From NCBI GenBank assembly GCA_003141275.1, contig PLLM01000057.1, forward strand, positions 1-54,842: a stretch of DNA of 54,842 nt, read 5' to 3'. The position numbers and the translations under genes were made by a program. The stretch comes from Phycisphaerales bacterium (GTDB lineage: Bacteria; Planctomycetota; Phycisphaerae; Sedimentisphaerales; Anaerobacaceae). Under the pieces are notes generated by a model. It was not told the DNA's origin, made no database searches, and was given only the letters and a program-made list of their open reading frames with translations. Below, one piece after another: positions 26,285 through 35,344 of the stretch; positions within the stretch are counted from its first letter, which is position 1; each line of letters begins with the position of its first letter.

Positions 26285-27714
26285 ATGGGAATGGACAGAC
26301 GAGCGGTCACCGAGGATGTCCCCGAAATTGCGAAAGGGCCGGGAAGCACGCTTTATATATGGCTGGTTTGCATTGTGGCGGCGCTGGGGGGGACTATTAT
26401 TCGGATACGACACGGCAGTCATTTCAGGCGCAATTGGTTTCCTGCAGAAACGGTTTGAGCTTGACCCGAAATGGACCGGCTGGGCTGCGTCATCAGCGCT
26501 TCTTGGATGTGTCATCGGGGTGGCATTTGCCGGCGTTTTGAGTGACCGGCTTGGGCGAAAGAAAACTTTGATTATCGCCGCAATTCTTTTTCTCGTTTCT
26601 GGTATCGGTACGGCCTTGCCGAGAAACCTAGCAGAATTTGTGATATTCCGTATTATCGGCGGAATTGGCGTCGGTGCGGCGTCAATAACCTCGCCGATGT
26701 ATAGCCGAGATATCTCCCGCTCGAGTTCGCGGGCGGATGGTTTCGGTTAATCAGTTTGCAATCGTATCGGGAATGCTGCTGGTCTATTTTGTAAATTATT
26801 TTATCTCACAGTTCGGCGATGAGGCATGGAATGTTCATTTTGGCTGGCGGTGGATGATGGGTTCAGAGGCATTGCCCTCGGTATTGCTGCTTGTGATGAT
26901 GTTCTTCGTACCGGAAAGCCCTCGCTGGCTGACCAAGCAAAACCGTGAGGAGGCAGCCCTCGGGATTTTAGTGAAAGTTGACGGCCAAAGACACGCTCAG
27001 ACGGAAATGGCGGCAATAAAAGAAACGATAGCTCATGAAAGCGAGTCAGTGGCGCAGCTTTTCCAGCCGAGGATGAGAATTGTTCTGGTAATAAGCGTTG
27101 TGCTGGCTGTTCTGCAGCAGATTACCGGCATAAATGTTTTTCTTTACTATGGGCCGGAGATATTTAAAAAGCTCGGAACCAGTATGGACGCGGCCTTATT
27201 GCAAACAGTTGTTATTGGGGCTGTAAATCTTGTCTTCACAATTATCGCAATTTGGACGGTCGATAAACTTGGACGAAAGCCCCTGATGGTAATCGGGTCA
27301 ATGGGAATGGGAATCACGTTGTTTGCGATGGGACTTTCGGCGTTCTATCAAAAGACCAAACTTTGGTTCCTTGTTTTCATACTTGGTTACATGGCGAGCT
27401 TCGCTCTTTCGGTCGGACCGGTGACATGGGTGATACTTTCGGAAATATTTCCGACTAAAATCAGGGGCAGGGCAATGGCCGTCGCCGCAATTTTTTTGTG
27501 GGTCGCGAATTATTTCGTCTCTCAAACCTTCCCCATGATGAATGAAAACGCATGGCTCGTGGGAAAATTCAATCGGGCTTTCCCGTTCTGGATATATGGC
27601 GGCATGTGCGTGGTCCTCGTTATTTTCGTTTTGTTGTTTGTGCCGGAAACAAAAGGCAAAACGCTCGAAGAAATAGAGAAACGCTGGCAGGGACAGCTTC
27701 ACAATCGAGGCTAA
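26285..27714 (+). pseudogene. Sugar-porter-family MFS transporter, broken by two frameshifts
   Basis: From ATG 26285 (MGMDRRAVTEDVPEI) the gene encodes a 12-TM sugar porter of about 475 residues if two lesions are repaired. First, a run of seven G at 26386-26392 has one base too many; with six G the product reads ALGGLLFGYDTAVISG. Second, near 26700 the expected SPMY-IAEISPARVRGR needs an additional TA (or one base less) before GCCGAG. Family motifs are intact otherwise: SDRLGRKKT in loop 2-3, QQITGINVFLYYGPEIF, and the terminal PETKGKTLEEIE. It sits between the URO-D-like gene and the secreted alpha-glucuronidase-like gene, so it probably imported the released sugar acid. Confidence 0.8.
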
Positions 27715-27742
27715 AAACAAGTCACTATAAGGGGAAATAATT

Positions 27743-30301
27743 ATGGTCGGCAAAGTATCTTCACTCCTGGCGTTCGGATTGCTCGCGGTTTTTTATGCGG
27801 GTCAGGCCAAGGCGCAAACGCAGCAGACCAAACCGGAGGTCATCCTCACTTCTTCCAATCCTGCCCAGCTTGAGTTCCTGGCTGCCAAAGAAATCCGAAG
27901 GTATTTGTATCTGCGAACGGGCCGGCTGATAACAATAGCTTCCGATAGCCAGCGGGAACCGAACTGCGCAATCGTTGTTGGAAACAAAAACAGCCGTTTT
28001 ATCGCGGAATACGCGCAAACTAACGGCGAAATGAAATCCATGGCGGACTCACTCGCCAACCAGCAGTATTTTATAAAAATGCTGACAAAAGATGGAAAAA
28101 GATATGTGCTGATTGTTGGCGGCGACGATATTGGGACACTATACGGGGCATATCGATTTATCGAACTCCTCGGCGTGCGTTTCTATCTTCACGGGGACAC
28201 AATACCCGATGCAGCAATACCTCTAGAATTGCCCGATGTAAATGAGACAGGCGGGCCGCTGTTCGAGCTTCGCGGCATCCACCCGTTTCATGATTTTCCC
28301 GAAGGCCCCGACTGGTGGAACGAAAACGACTATAAGGCAATAATTTCTCAACTGCCGAAACTGCGTATGAACTTCTTCGCCCTCCATACCTATCCGGAGA
28401 AAGGTCCCAACGCCGAACCTACCGTGTGGATTGGACTTCCTGAAGATATTGAGCCGGACGGAAAGGTCAAATCCAGTTATCCGTCGAGTTATAATAACAC
28501 CCTTCGTGGCAACTGGGGTTATGCGCCGGAGAAAACGAGTGATTTCAATTTCGGCTCCTCGATGCTGTTCGAACGCGACGATTACGGGCCGGAAGTGATG
28601 TTCGGCTTGATGCCTGAGCCAACTACACCCGAAAAAAGTAACGAGTTGTTCAACCGGACTGGCAGTATGTTCAAGGAAATATTCGAATACGCCCACAAGC
28701 TCGGCGTTAAAATCTGTGTAGGTACGGAAACGCCCCTGGTAATATCGCAGGCGGTTAGAAATCATCTGGCCGAACAGGGCAAAGACCCTAACAATCCGGC
28801 GACCATAAAGGAGATTTATCAGGGTATGTTCGAGCGGATAAAAAGGACTTATCCTGTGGACTACTACTGGCTCTGGACCCCGGAGGGCTGGACGTGGGAA
28901 AAGGTAAGCGATGAACAGGTAGCGGCAACCGAGCGGGACATGCTTTTAGCTGTTGAGTCTGCCAAGGCGGTTAATGCGCCATTTACACTTGCTACCTGCG
29001 GCTGGGTACTCGGCCCACCGAAGGACAGAGTTCAATTTGACCGCGTTCTGCCTAAGAAAATCCCGTTTAGCTGTATCAACCGCCAGGTTGGTTTTACTCC
29101 GGTCGAAGCGAACTTCGCCAGGATACAAAACAGGCCTAAGTGGGCGATACCGTGGCTTGAAGACGATGGGGCAATTGCCTCGCCACAGCTCTGGGTAGGA
29201 AGGATGCGAAGGGATGCCGTCGATGCCCTTGGGTATGGGTGCATGGGCCTGATGGGTATTCACTGGCGGACTCGGGCACTGGCGCCGAACATATCGGCCC
29301 TGGCAAAGGCGGCATGGGAACAAGGCGACTGGAGTGAAGCGGCCAAGAAAGAGCCGGCGACAAAATTGCGGAGTTTAGCAGTCGGAGATTTCTACCTTGA
29401 CTGGGCAAAGGCGGAATTTGGACCCGAGGCCACCCAGGAAATTGCCGGGATATTTACCCGCCAGGACGGCAAAGGGCTTTCCACGCCTCGCTCATCGGAA
29501 TGGGTGGATGGCCCAGGTGCAATAAGAGTAAACAAGACCGACTGGAACACGGAAGCAAAAAAATACACCTTTGTTGACGAACTTGAAAAACTTCGCGGAA
29601 AAATCAGAGGTAAAGGCAGTATCGAGCGTTTTGATTACTGGCTCAATACGTTTCGGCACGCAAAATTGACCAGCGAGCTTGGCTGTATGATTGCCCGGCT
29701 CGATGAAATAATGAAACAGATAGCAAAAGAAAACGACCTGAAAACAAAAAAACAGTTGGCCGAGAAAGAGGCCCTGCCACTCAGAAAAGAGCTTGCCGAA
29801 AAATGGGGCGAAATGGAGACGTGTATTTTGGAAATGGTTTCGAACACGGGCGAAATGGGCGAAGTTGCCAATTTCGAAGAGCATTCGATGAAAAAGCTGG
29901 GGCTTCTCAATAAGCACGACAGGGCTATTGAGGAAATTCTCGAAAGGCCGCTTCCCGAAGACACAAGGCCCTGGAAGGATTATCGCGGCGAACCCCGAAT
30001 CATTGTGCCGACGGTGCGTGGCAATCTTACAACCGGTGAAAACCTGGAGTTGAAGATAATCATTTTGTCCAAAACAAGCGCCAACGAAGTGACCTTATAC
30101 TGGCGGTCGATGGGCCAAGGCCAATATAAAAAGCTCTCCCTCGAACACATTGCTCGCGGCGTTTACTCGGCTGCCGTCCCGGCGGCGGAAATTAACGGCA
30201 CAGACTTCGAGTATTATATAAAAGCCCAGCTCGGCTTCGGCAAAACATTGTATTTTCCCGCAGCCGCTCCGGATATATCCCAGACGGTCGTCGTAAATTA
30301 G
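27743..30301 (+). CDS. Secreted alpha-glucuronidase-like glycoside hydrolase
   Basis: An 852-residue exported protein with a signal peptide (1-25), an N-terminal domain of the GH67/GH20-accessory type (QLEFLAAKEIRRYLYLRTG and YGAYRFIELLGVRFY, about 30-150), a large alpha/beta-barrel-like middle (about 165-560; ELRGIHPFHDFPEGPDWW, DYYWLWTPEGWTWE), a helical region (590-740) and a C-terminal Ig-like sandwich (about 750-852). The order resembles large alpha-glucuronidases (GH67/GH115 style), but no catalytic residue can be assigned by eye. It may belong to an uncharacterised family. It starts 28 bp after the broken transporter, with GGGGA before the ATG. It remains intact although both upstream genes carry frameshifts. 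Confidence 0.6.
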   Translation: MVGKVSSLLAFGLLAVFYAGQAKAQTQQTKPEVILTSSNPAQLEFLAAKEIRRYLYLRTGRLITIASDSQREPNCAIVVGNKNSRFIAEYAQTNGEMKSMADSLANQQYFIKMLTKDGKRYVLIVGGDDIGTLYGAYRFIELLGVRFYLHGDTIPDAAIPLELPDVNETGGPLFELRGIHPFHDFPEGPDWWNENDYKAIISQLPKLRMNFFALHTYPEKGPNAEPTVWIGLPEDIEPDGKVKSSYPSSYNNTLRGNWGYAPEKTSDFNFGSSMLFERDDYGPEVMFGLMPEPTTPEKSNELFNRTGSMFKEIFEYAHKLGVKICVGTETPLVISQAVRNHLAEQGKDPNNPATIKEIYQGMFERIKRTYPVDYYWLWTPEGWTWEKVSDEQVAATERDMLLAVESAKAVNAPFTLATCGWVLGPPKDRVQFDRVLPKKIPFSCINRQVGFTPVEANFARIQNRPKWAIPWLEDDGAIASPQLWVGRMRRDAVDALGYGCMGLMGIHWRTRALAPNISALAKAAWEQGDWSEAAKKEPATKLRSLAVGDFYLDWAKAEFGPEATQEIAGIFTRQDGKGLSTPRSSEWVDGPGAIRVNKTDWNTEAKKYTFVDELEKLRGKIRGKGSIERFDYWLNTFRHAKLTSELGCMIARLDEIMKQIAKENDLKTKKQLAEKEALPLRKELAEKWGEMETCILEMVSNTGEMGEVANFEEHSMKKLGLLNKHDRAIEEILERPLPEDTRPWKDYRGEPRIIVPTVRGNLTTGENLELKIIILSKTSANEVTLYWRSMGQGQYKKLSLEHIARGVYSAAVPAAEINGTDFEYYIKAQLGFGKTLYFPAAAPDISQTVVVN

Positions 30302-30363
30302 TTGATTGCAAAACCGAACCGGACAACTGTAAGTGTATGTCGTCAGCTTAAATGAGACCGTAG

Positions 30364-30870
30364 AGAGGCCCATTTTGGTTGACGGTGCACAATAATATCA
30401 GGTTCACCAAGAACTTAACATTGGAGGACTTAAAGGCCGCTGGTATTGTTTACAAAGACGAAGCCGGACGGTTTGCGGACTTTCACAGCTTGAGACATAG
30501 CACAGGGACGCTACTGGCGGCGGCTGGCGTTCATCCTAAGACCGCCCAAAGCATAATGAGACATAGTGATATACGACTAACAATGGGCGTCTATACGCAT
30601 ACACTAACCGGGCAGGAATCACAGGCGGTTGAATCTTTGCCGGACTTGTCGCTGCCGAGCCGACAGGCACAACAAGCCATAAAAACAGGAACGGATGATA
30701 CTGTCTTACCGCAAACCTTACCTATTGGAATCGGGCGATATGGGACTACATCGGACAATACAGGACAGGCAGAACAAAACAACCTGATTGTCGATAACAA
30801 AAACGCACTTTCGACCGTATCCGATGGGGTTCAAAATGCTGACCAGCGGAGTTGTTATCCGGCCCGCTGA
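30364..30870 (+). pseudogene. Tyrosine recombinase remnant, C-terminal catalytic part of a different type
   Basis: The frame, open from 30364 and with only a TTG at 30379 as start, encodes LEDLKAAGIVYKDEAGRFAD, FHSLRHSTGTLLAAAGVHPK, then MRHSDIRLTMGVYTH. These are the H-x-L-R-H box, the second histidine and the tyrosine region of an integrase. Unlike the gene at 2750 it has the canonical HSLRH. The first arginine, the lysine and the whole core-binding domain are missing, so it cannot work alone. The tail after about residue 80 (PSRQAQQAIKTGTDD...) is poorly conserved. It lies 63 bp after the glycosidase stop and may mark the right border of the catabolic insertion. Confidence 0.75.
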
Positions 30871-30893
30871 ATGAAACCCATAACACAGACAAT

Positions 30894-30939
30894 GTCATTG
30901 CGAGGAGTCCTGATTGAATCGGGACGACGAAGCAATCTC
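30894..30939. repeat. Short palindromic repeat element, copy 1
   Basis: The element begins GTCATTGCGAGGAG, has a central hairpin (GTCC ... GGAC) and ends GAAGCAATCTC. It shares these ends with the copies at 31246-31273 (inverted) and 31292-31328. It lies 17 bp before the GIY-YIG gene. Confidence 0.75.
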
Positions 30940-30956
30940 ATACTTACTGATGTGAA

Positions 30957-31247
30957 ATGAACCAGTACTGGTTATATATAATGACCAACAAAAACAATAC
31001 AACACTTTACACAGGTGTTACCAACAACCTCCAAAGAAGAGTATGGGAACACAAAAACGGCACCGGTTCTAAATTTACCAGTAAATATAAAATAACCAAG
31101 TTGGTATTCTACGAATCATTCACACGAATATATGATGCTATAGCCGCAGAGAAACAAGTCAAAGCCGGTTCTCGTGCTAGAAAAATTACACTAATAGAAA
31201 GCATCAATCCAGAATGGCGAGACTTATATGAAAACCCGCCTAAATGA
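30957..31247 (+). CDS. Stand-alone GIY-YIG nuclease-domain protein
   Basis: A 96-residue protein made only of a GIY-YIG domain of the UvrC/YhbQ type: YWLYIMTNKNN and LYTGVTNNLQRRVWEHKNG (here L-Y-I and Y-T-G replace G-I-Y and Y-I-G, as is common in this subfamily), R27 region and KQVKAGSRARK near 65-75. Such small proteins are frequent but their role is unclear; DNA nicking activity is possible. No ribosome binding site is seen. The gene is bracketed by short palindromic repeats: one 17 bp before the ATG, and an inverted one that begins inside the stop codon. This may be a mobile or repeat-associated unit. The family call is firm, the function is not. Confidence 0.85.
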   Translation: MNQYWLYIMTNKNNTTLYTGVTNNLQRRVWEHKNGTGSKFTSKYKITKLVFYESFTRIYDAIAAEKQVKAGSRARKITLIESINPEWRDLYENPPK

Positions 31248-31273
31248 GATTGCTTCGCTTCGCTCGCAATGAC
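31246..31273. repeat. Short palindromic repeat element, copy 2 (inverted)
   Basis: GAGATTGCTTCGCTTCGCTC followed by GCAATGAC is the reverse complement of the same element type: GTCATTGCGAG at one end, GAAGCAATCTC at the other. It starts within the GIY-YIG stop codon (TGA 31245-31247), so gene and repeat are physically joined. Confidence 0.75.
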
Positions 31274-31291
31274 AATCCGCACACACCTTCT

Positions 31292-31328
31292 GTCATTGCG
31301 AGGCCTGCAAAGCAGGCCGTGGCAATCT
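31292..31328. repeat. Short palindromic repeat element, copy 3
   Basis: It starts GTCATTGCGAG, has a perfect central hairpin GGCCTGC-AAA-GCAGGCC and ends GGCAATCT. Orientation is as in copy 1. The central hairpin sequence differs from the other copies while the ends are kept. Confidence 0.75.
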
Positions 31329-31354
31329 AATTCTTATTCCGCCTTCAAATACGG

Positions 31355-31382
31355 TTGTTCAACAACTAATTCCCTGTATAAT
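31355..31382 (+). promoter_or_regulatory. Candidate mutS promoter
   Basis: TTGTTC (31355-31360), 16 bp, then a perfect TATAAT (31377-31382). The mutS ATG is at 31391, only 8 nt after the -10, and no ribosome binding site is seen. Transcription would start at or very close to the ATG, giving a leaderless mRNA. Confidence 0.55.
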
Positions 31383-31390
31383 CAGCCGAT

Positions 31391-34018
31391 ATGACCACGG
31401 GCAGCGACAATTTGACGCCGGCGATGAGGCAGTTTCATCAGTTCAAACAGAAGTATCCGGACTGCATACTCTTTTTCCGGATGGGCGACTTCTACGAAAC
31501 CTTCTTCGAGGACGCCAAAACATGCTCGAAGGTCCTGGGGCTGACGCTAACCAGCAGAGATAAGGGAAGCGATAACCCGGTCCCGCTTGCGGGCGTTCCC
31601 TGGCACGCCGTCGATGGGTATCTGCGAAAAATGCTCCAAGCGGGCTACAAGGTCGCCGTCTGTGAACAAATTGAAGACCCAAAGACCGCCAAAGGATTGG
31701 TTAAGCGGGATGTGGTTCGGGTTGTTACGCCCGGGACACTAACCGATGATATTTTGTTGGAGGCAAAACAGGACAATTTTTTGGCGGCGGTATGGCAGAC
31801 AAATTCGGCGTCGTCCATAAGCTGGGTCGATATCTCGACGGGGCATTTTTTCGCACAGCAGCTTGGCGAAGATGAATTGCTCGATGAAATCGTGCGATTG
31901 TCCCCTGCCGAATGTCTCCTGCCCGACAGGCGAGGCGAATTATTCGAGGCACAAGCGAAAAAATTGGCAAAAGGTATCAGCGAGTTGACCGGCGCAACAA
32001 TTACACAACGGCCAAGCTGGTATTTCGACCCCTATCAGGCGAAACAACGGCTGCTGAAACACTTCGGAACCACGACTCTTGAAGGTTTTGGAATCCACGA
32101 TTCTGACGGCGCGGTCATCCCCCCCGCCGGGGCGTTAATCGAGTATCTTAACGAAACACAAAAGACCGCGCTGGCGCACATCTCAAGCATCAAAAAAATC
32201 AGCCGGAAAAAATTTCTGCACATCGATTACACGTCGCTGCAAAGTTTGGAAGTCCTGCGAACGATTCGCACCGAAAGTACGAAAGGAACATTGCTCGACT
32301 GCCTCGACTCAACGCTTACGCCAATGGGTGGCAGGATGTTTCGCAACTGGCTTTGCAGACCGTTGTGCGATTTGTCGGCGATTGAATTGCGTCAGGACGC
32401 CGTTGCCGAATTGAAAGACAGCGATAACTGGCTGATTGAAGTCCGCAAATTGCTTGACGATATCGCAGACCCGGAACGAATCGCCGCACGCATCGCTACC
32501 GCCAGGGCATTGCCGCGAGACCTCGTCGCGTTAGCCCGCACCTTGCGACAAATCCCTAAACTGCGGGAAACATTAGGGCAATTCAGCGCCAAACTGCTCC
32601 GCGACTTGACGGGCCGGTGCGACAGTATGGATGAATTGGCCGATTTGCTGGATTCCGCGATCGAACCAAATTGCCCGCTGCGAGTTACCGACGGCGGCGT
32701 CATACGCACAGGGTTTAACAAGGAACTCGACGAGCTGCGCTCAATATCACGCGACGGCCAAACATGGCTGCAACAATACCAGAAACAGCAAATCGAACGC
32801 ACGGGCATCGACAAGCTAAAGGTCGGCTTCAACCAGGTTTTCGGCTACTACATCGAAATCAGCAGGGTGAACGCAGACAAAGTCCCTGCCGATTACGTTC
32901 GCAAGCAGACAATTACCAACGCCGAAAGATATATCACCGATGAATTGAAAAAATATGAGACCCGCGCCCTCGGCGCAGAAGAAAAAGCCCTCGCCCTCGA
33001 GCAAAAAATTTTCGAAGAAGTGCGAATCCAATCGGCTCAATATATCCCTCGACTTCAGGAACTGGCGGACACAATCTCGCAATGCGACTGTCTTGCAGGT
33101 CTCGCCCATATCGCCAATCGTCGCGGCTACATCAGGCCCAGATTGACAACCGATAATGACCTTCTCATACAGGACGGCAAACACCCTGTCCTCGCTGAAA
33201 TGCTCGGCGCAGAGTTTGTCCCCAATGATATCTCACTCGGCAACAAATCAGGCAACGTAATGATAATCACAGGCCCCAATATGAGCGGCAAAAGCACCTA
33301 CATAAGGCAAACCGCCCTGCTGGTCCTTATGGCGCAGGCCGGCTCATTTATCCCCGCAAAAGAGGCGACAATCGGCCTCGTTGACCGCATATTCACTCGC
33401 GTCGGCGCATCCGATGAGTTAATCCGGGGACAATCAACATTTATGGTCGAAATGACCGAAACTGCAAACATAATCAATAACGCCACTTCAAAATCACTCG
33501 TTATCCTCGATGAAGTCGGCAGAGGCACAAGCACCTACGATGGCCTCGCCCTTGCCTGGGCAATCACCGAACATATCGCCAACAAAATAAAATGTCGAAC
33601 GCTCTTCGCCACGCACTATCACGAATTGACCGAACTCTCGGAATTATTTGCCAATATCAAGAATTGCAACGTAGCGGTCCGCGAATGGATGGATGAGGTG
33701 GTTTTCCTTCACAAAATTTTGCCGGGAGGCACAGATAAATCCTACGGCATTCACGTCGCAAAATTAGCAGGCATACCAAAACCAATCCTCGAACGCTCGA
33801 AGGAAATTTTGGCTGAACTCGAAACCACGTTTCAAAAGGAGGCCGCCGGCTCACATCTTGCCAAAAACAAAACCAAAGAACCAGACGCCGACACGCTCTT
33901 CGTCCAAAAACACAAATCCGTCTTAGACAAGCTCGCCTCCGTCGATGTGAATAACCTCACGCCTATCGAAGCGATAAATCTTCTCAACAAAATCAAAGAA
34001 GATATGAAGCCCGGCTAA
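31391..34018 (+). CDS. mutS: DNA mismatch repair protein MutS
   Basis: An 875-residue MutS1 that recognises mispaired bases and starts methyl- or nick-directed repair with MutL. The N-terminal mismatch-binding domain carries the F-Y-E motif in FRMGDFYETFFEDA. Connector, lever and clamp domains follow. The ATPase domain has Walker A GPNMSGKST (628-636), the LILDEVGRGTSTYDG-type Walker B/signature region (VILDEVGRGTSTYDG) and the ATHYHEL switch. Length is normal for the family and all motifs are intact. The start ATG follows a strong -10 by 8 nt. It is transcribed alone and converges with the BaiN-type gene, with stops 9 bp apart. Confidence 0.96.
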   Translation: MTTGSDNLTPAMRQFHQFKQKYPDCILFFRMGDFYETFFEDAKTCSKVLGLTLTSRDKGSDNPVPLAGVPWHAVDGYLRKMLQAGYKVAVCEQIEDPKTAKGLVKRDVVRVVTPGTLTDDILLEAKQDNFLAAVWQTNSASSISWVDISTGHFFAQQLGEDELLDEIVRLSPAECLLPDRRGELFEAQAKKLAKGISELTGATITQRPSWYFDPYQAKQRLLKHFGTTTLEGFGIHDSDGAVIPPAGALIEYLNETQKTALAHISSIKKISRKKFLHIDYTSLQSLEVLRTIRTESTKGTLLDCLDSTLTPMGGRMFRNWLCRPLCDLSAIELRQDAVAELKDSDNWLIEVRKLLDDIADPERIAARIATARALPRDLVALARTLRQIPKLRETLGQFSAKLLRDLTGRCDSMDELADLLDSAIEPNCPLRVTDGGVIRTGFNKELDELRSISRDGQTWLQQYQKQQIERTGIDKLKVGFNQVFGYYIEISRVNADKVPADYVRKQTITNAERYITDELKKYETRALGAEEKALALEQKIFEEVRIQSAQYIPRLQELADTISQCDCLAGLAHIANRRGYIRPRLTTDNDLLIQDGKHPVLAEMLGAEFVPNDISLGNKSGNVMIITGPNMSGKSTYIRQTALLVLMAQAGSFIPAKEATIGLVDRIFTRVGASDELIRGQSTFMVEMTETANIINNATSKSLVILDEVGRGTSTYDGLALAWAITEHIANKIKCRTLFATHYHELTELSELFANIKNCNVAVREWMDEVVFLHKILPGGTDKSYGIHVAKLAGIPKPILERSKEILAELETTFQKEAAGSHLAKNKTKEPDADTLFVQKHKSVLDKLASVDVNNLTPIEAINLLNKIKEDMKPG

Positions 34019-34027
34019 GCTTAAGTG

Positions 34028-35257
34028 TCACTGCCTCGCAACCAATTTACCGGCTAACACGCCCGTTGACCACGCTATTTGAAGATTATATCCGCCGCAG
34101 GGGCCGTCAACATCGATTGTCTCGCCCGCAAAGAATAAGCCGGGGCAGATTTTGGATTGCATAGTCGTCGGGGCGATTTCCGCTGTGCTGACGCCGCCGC
34201 GGGTAATCGTCGCTTCATCGATAGGCGCTGTGGCTTCAATTGATAACGGCAGCTTCTTCAACAACTGAATAATTTTTCTTCGCTGCTCTTTTTTCAACTG
34301 GCTCGCGGTTGTGTCGGTGATTCCCGCCTGGTCGCAAATAAGGCCCCCCAATTTTTTGGGAACCAGCTCAAAAAGCACGTTGGCGATTATTTTTTTGGAG
34401 TATTGCGAGAGCTGCCCCATCAGGTATTCTTCGAGTTTGGCCTCATTCATCGCCGGGATAACATCGACAAAAATTTCGATTGGTTTTTTGGCGGGAAAAT
34501 AATCGGCAAGTAATCGGCTTAAATCGAGAACAGCAGGCCCACTTATACCATCGTAGGTAAAAATCATCGCCCCGCTGACACTGACTTTCTTTTTGTCAAT
34601 CATCGCGGATATTGTTACGTTATCGCGCGAAATCCCCGACAGTTCGGCGCACCATTTTTCACTCGTAATAAGCGGCACAAGGGCGGGCTTGGGTTCAATG
34701 ATTGTATGGCCAAGCGATTTCGCTAATTTATAGCCGTCGCCTGTCGAGCCGGTATCCGGATAACTTGCCCCGCCCGTGGCGATAATCACTTTATGAGCCG
34801 TCAAAACCTCTTTGCCGGCGGAAATAATAAATTCAGCGCCGTGCTTTTTGATGCCCTCAACCCCCCTGCCGAAAACAAACTGCACGCCGGATTTCCTGCA
34901 CTGGTCCAGCAGGGCGTATTGAACATTACCTGCGCTTTCGCTTACCGGGAACACACAGCCGGCTTCATCAACTTTGGTCGCGATACGAATCTGGCCGAAA
35001 AAATCACGCGTCGCGTCAGGCGAAAATTCATGCAAACAATGCCGAAGGAACCTCCCCGATTTGCCATACGCGAGAACAAAATCATCGACCGTGCCCGCAT
35101 GCGTAATATTGCACCGCCCGCCGCCCGTCAAAAGGAGTTTTTGCCCCGCGGTCGCGTTTTTCTCTATCACAACCACCTGTGCGCCTGCCTGCGCAGCGAA
35201 AATAGCCGACATCAATCCCGCCGGCCCGGCACCTATTACACAAACGTCTGTTTTCAT
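34028..35257 (-). CDS. BaiN/HI0933-family NAD(P)/FAD-dependent oxidoreductase
   Basis: A 409-residue flavoprotein of the YhiN/HI0933/BaiN family. It has an N-terminal FAD-binding Rossmann motif (VIGAGPAGLMSAIFAAQAG), the family hallmark KLLLTGGGRCNIT, IATGGASYPDTGSTGDG in the middle, and a C-terminal GETIDVDGPCGGYNLQIAWS that closes on the flavin. The reaction is unknown for most members; some reduce steroid or bile-acid intermediates, which has no support here. It reads away from the alpha/beta hydrolase gene (88 bp gap) and converges with mutS. Complete and unremarkable. Confidence 0.92.
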   Translation of the reverse strand: MKTDVCVIGAGPAGLMSAIFAAQAGAQVVVIEKNATAGQKLLLTGGGRCNITHAGTVDDFVLAYGKSGRFLRHCLHEFSPDATRDFFGQIRIATKVDEAGCVFPVSESAGNVQYALLDQCRKSGVQFVFGRGVEGIKKHGAEFIISAGKEVLTAHKVIIATGGASYPDTGSTGDGYKLAKSLGHTIIEPKPALVPLITSEKWCAELSGISRDNVTISAMIDKKKVSVSGAMIFTYDGISGPAVLDLSRLLADYFPAKKPIEIFVDVIPAMNEAKLEEYLMGQLSQYSKKIIANVLFELVPKKLGGLICDQAGITDTTASQLKKEQRRKIIQLLKKLPLSIEATAPIDEATITRGGVSTAEIAPTTMQSKICPGLFFAGETIDVDGPCGGYNLQIAWSTGVLAGKLVARQ

Positions 35258-35344
35258 AGTGAGTGAGTTTAGCCGAGCGTATTCGCTGTGTCAAAGACCA
35301 CTCTTGCAATTCATCCGGCTACGCATAGGATAACAGCATAAATT

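Noticed and set aside
30301-31390. Group II intron or retron associated with the GIY-YIG gene
   Set aside because: No reverse transcriptase frame and no intron-like domain V hairpin were found; only the short palindromes and the nuclease gene are present.
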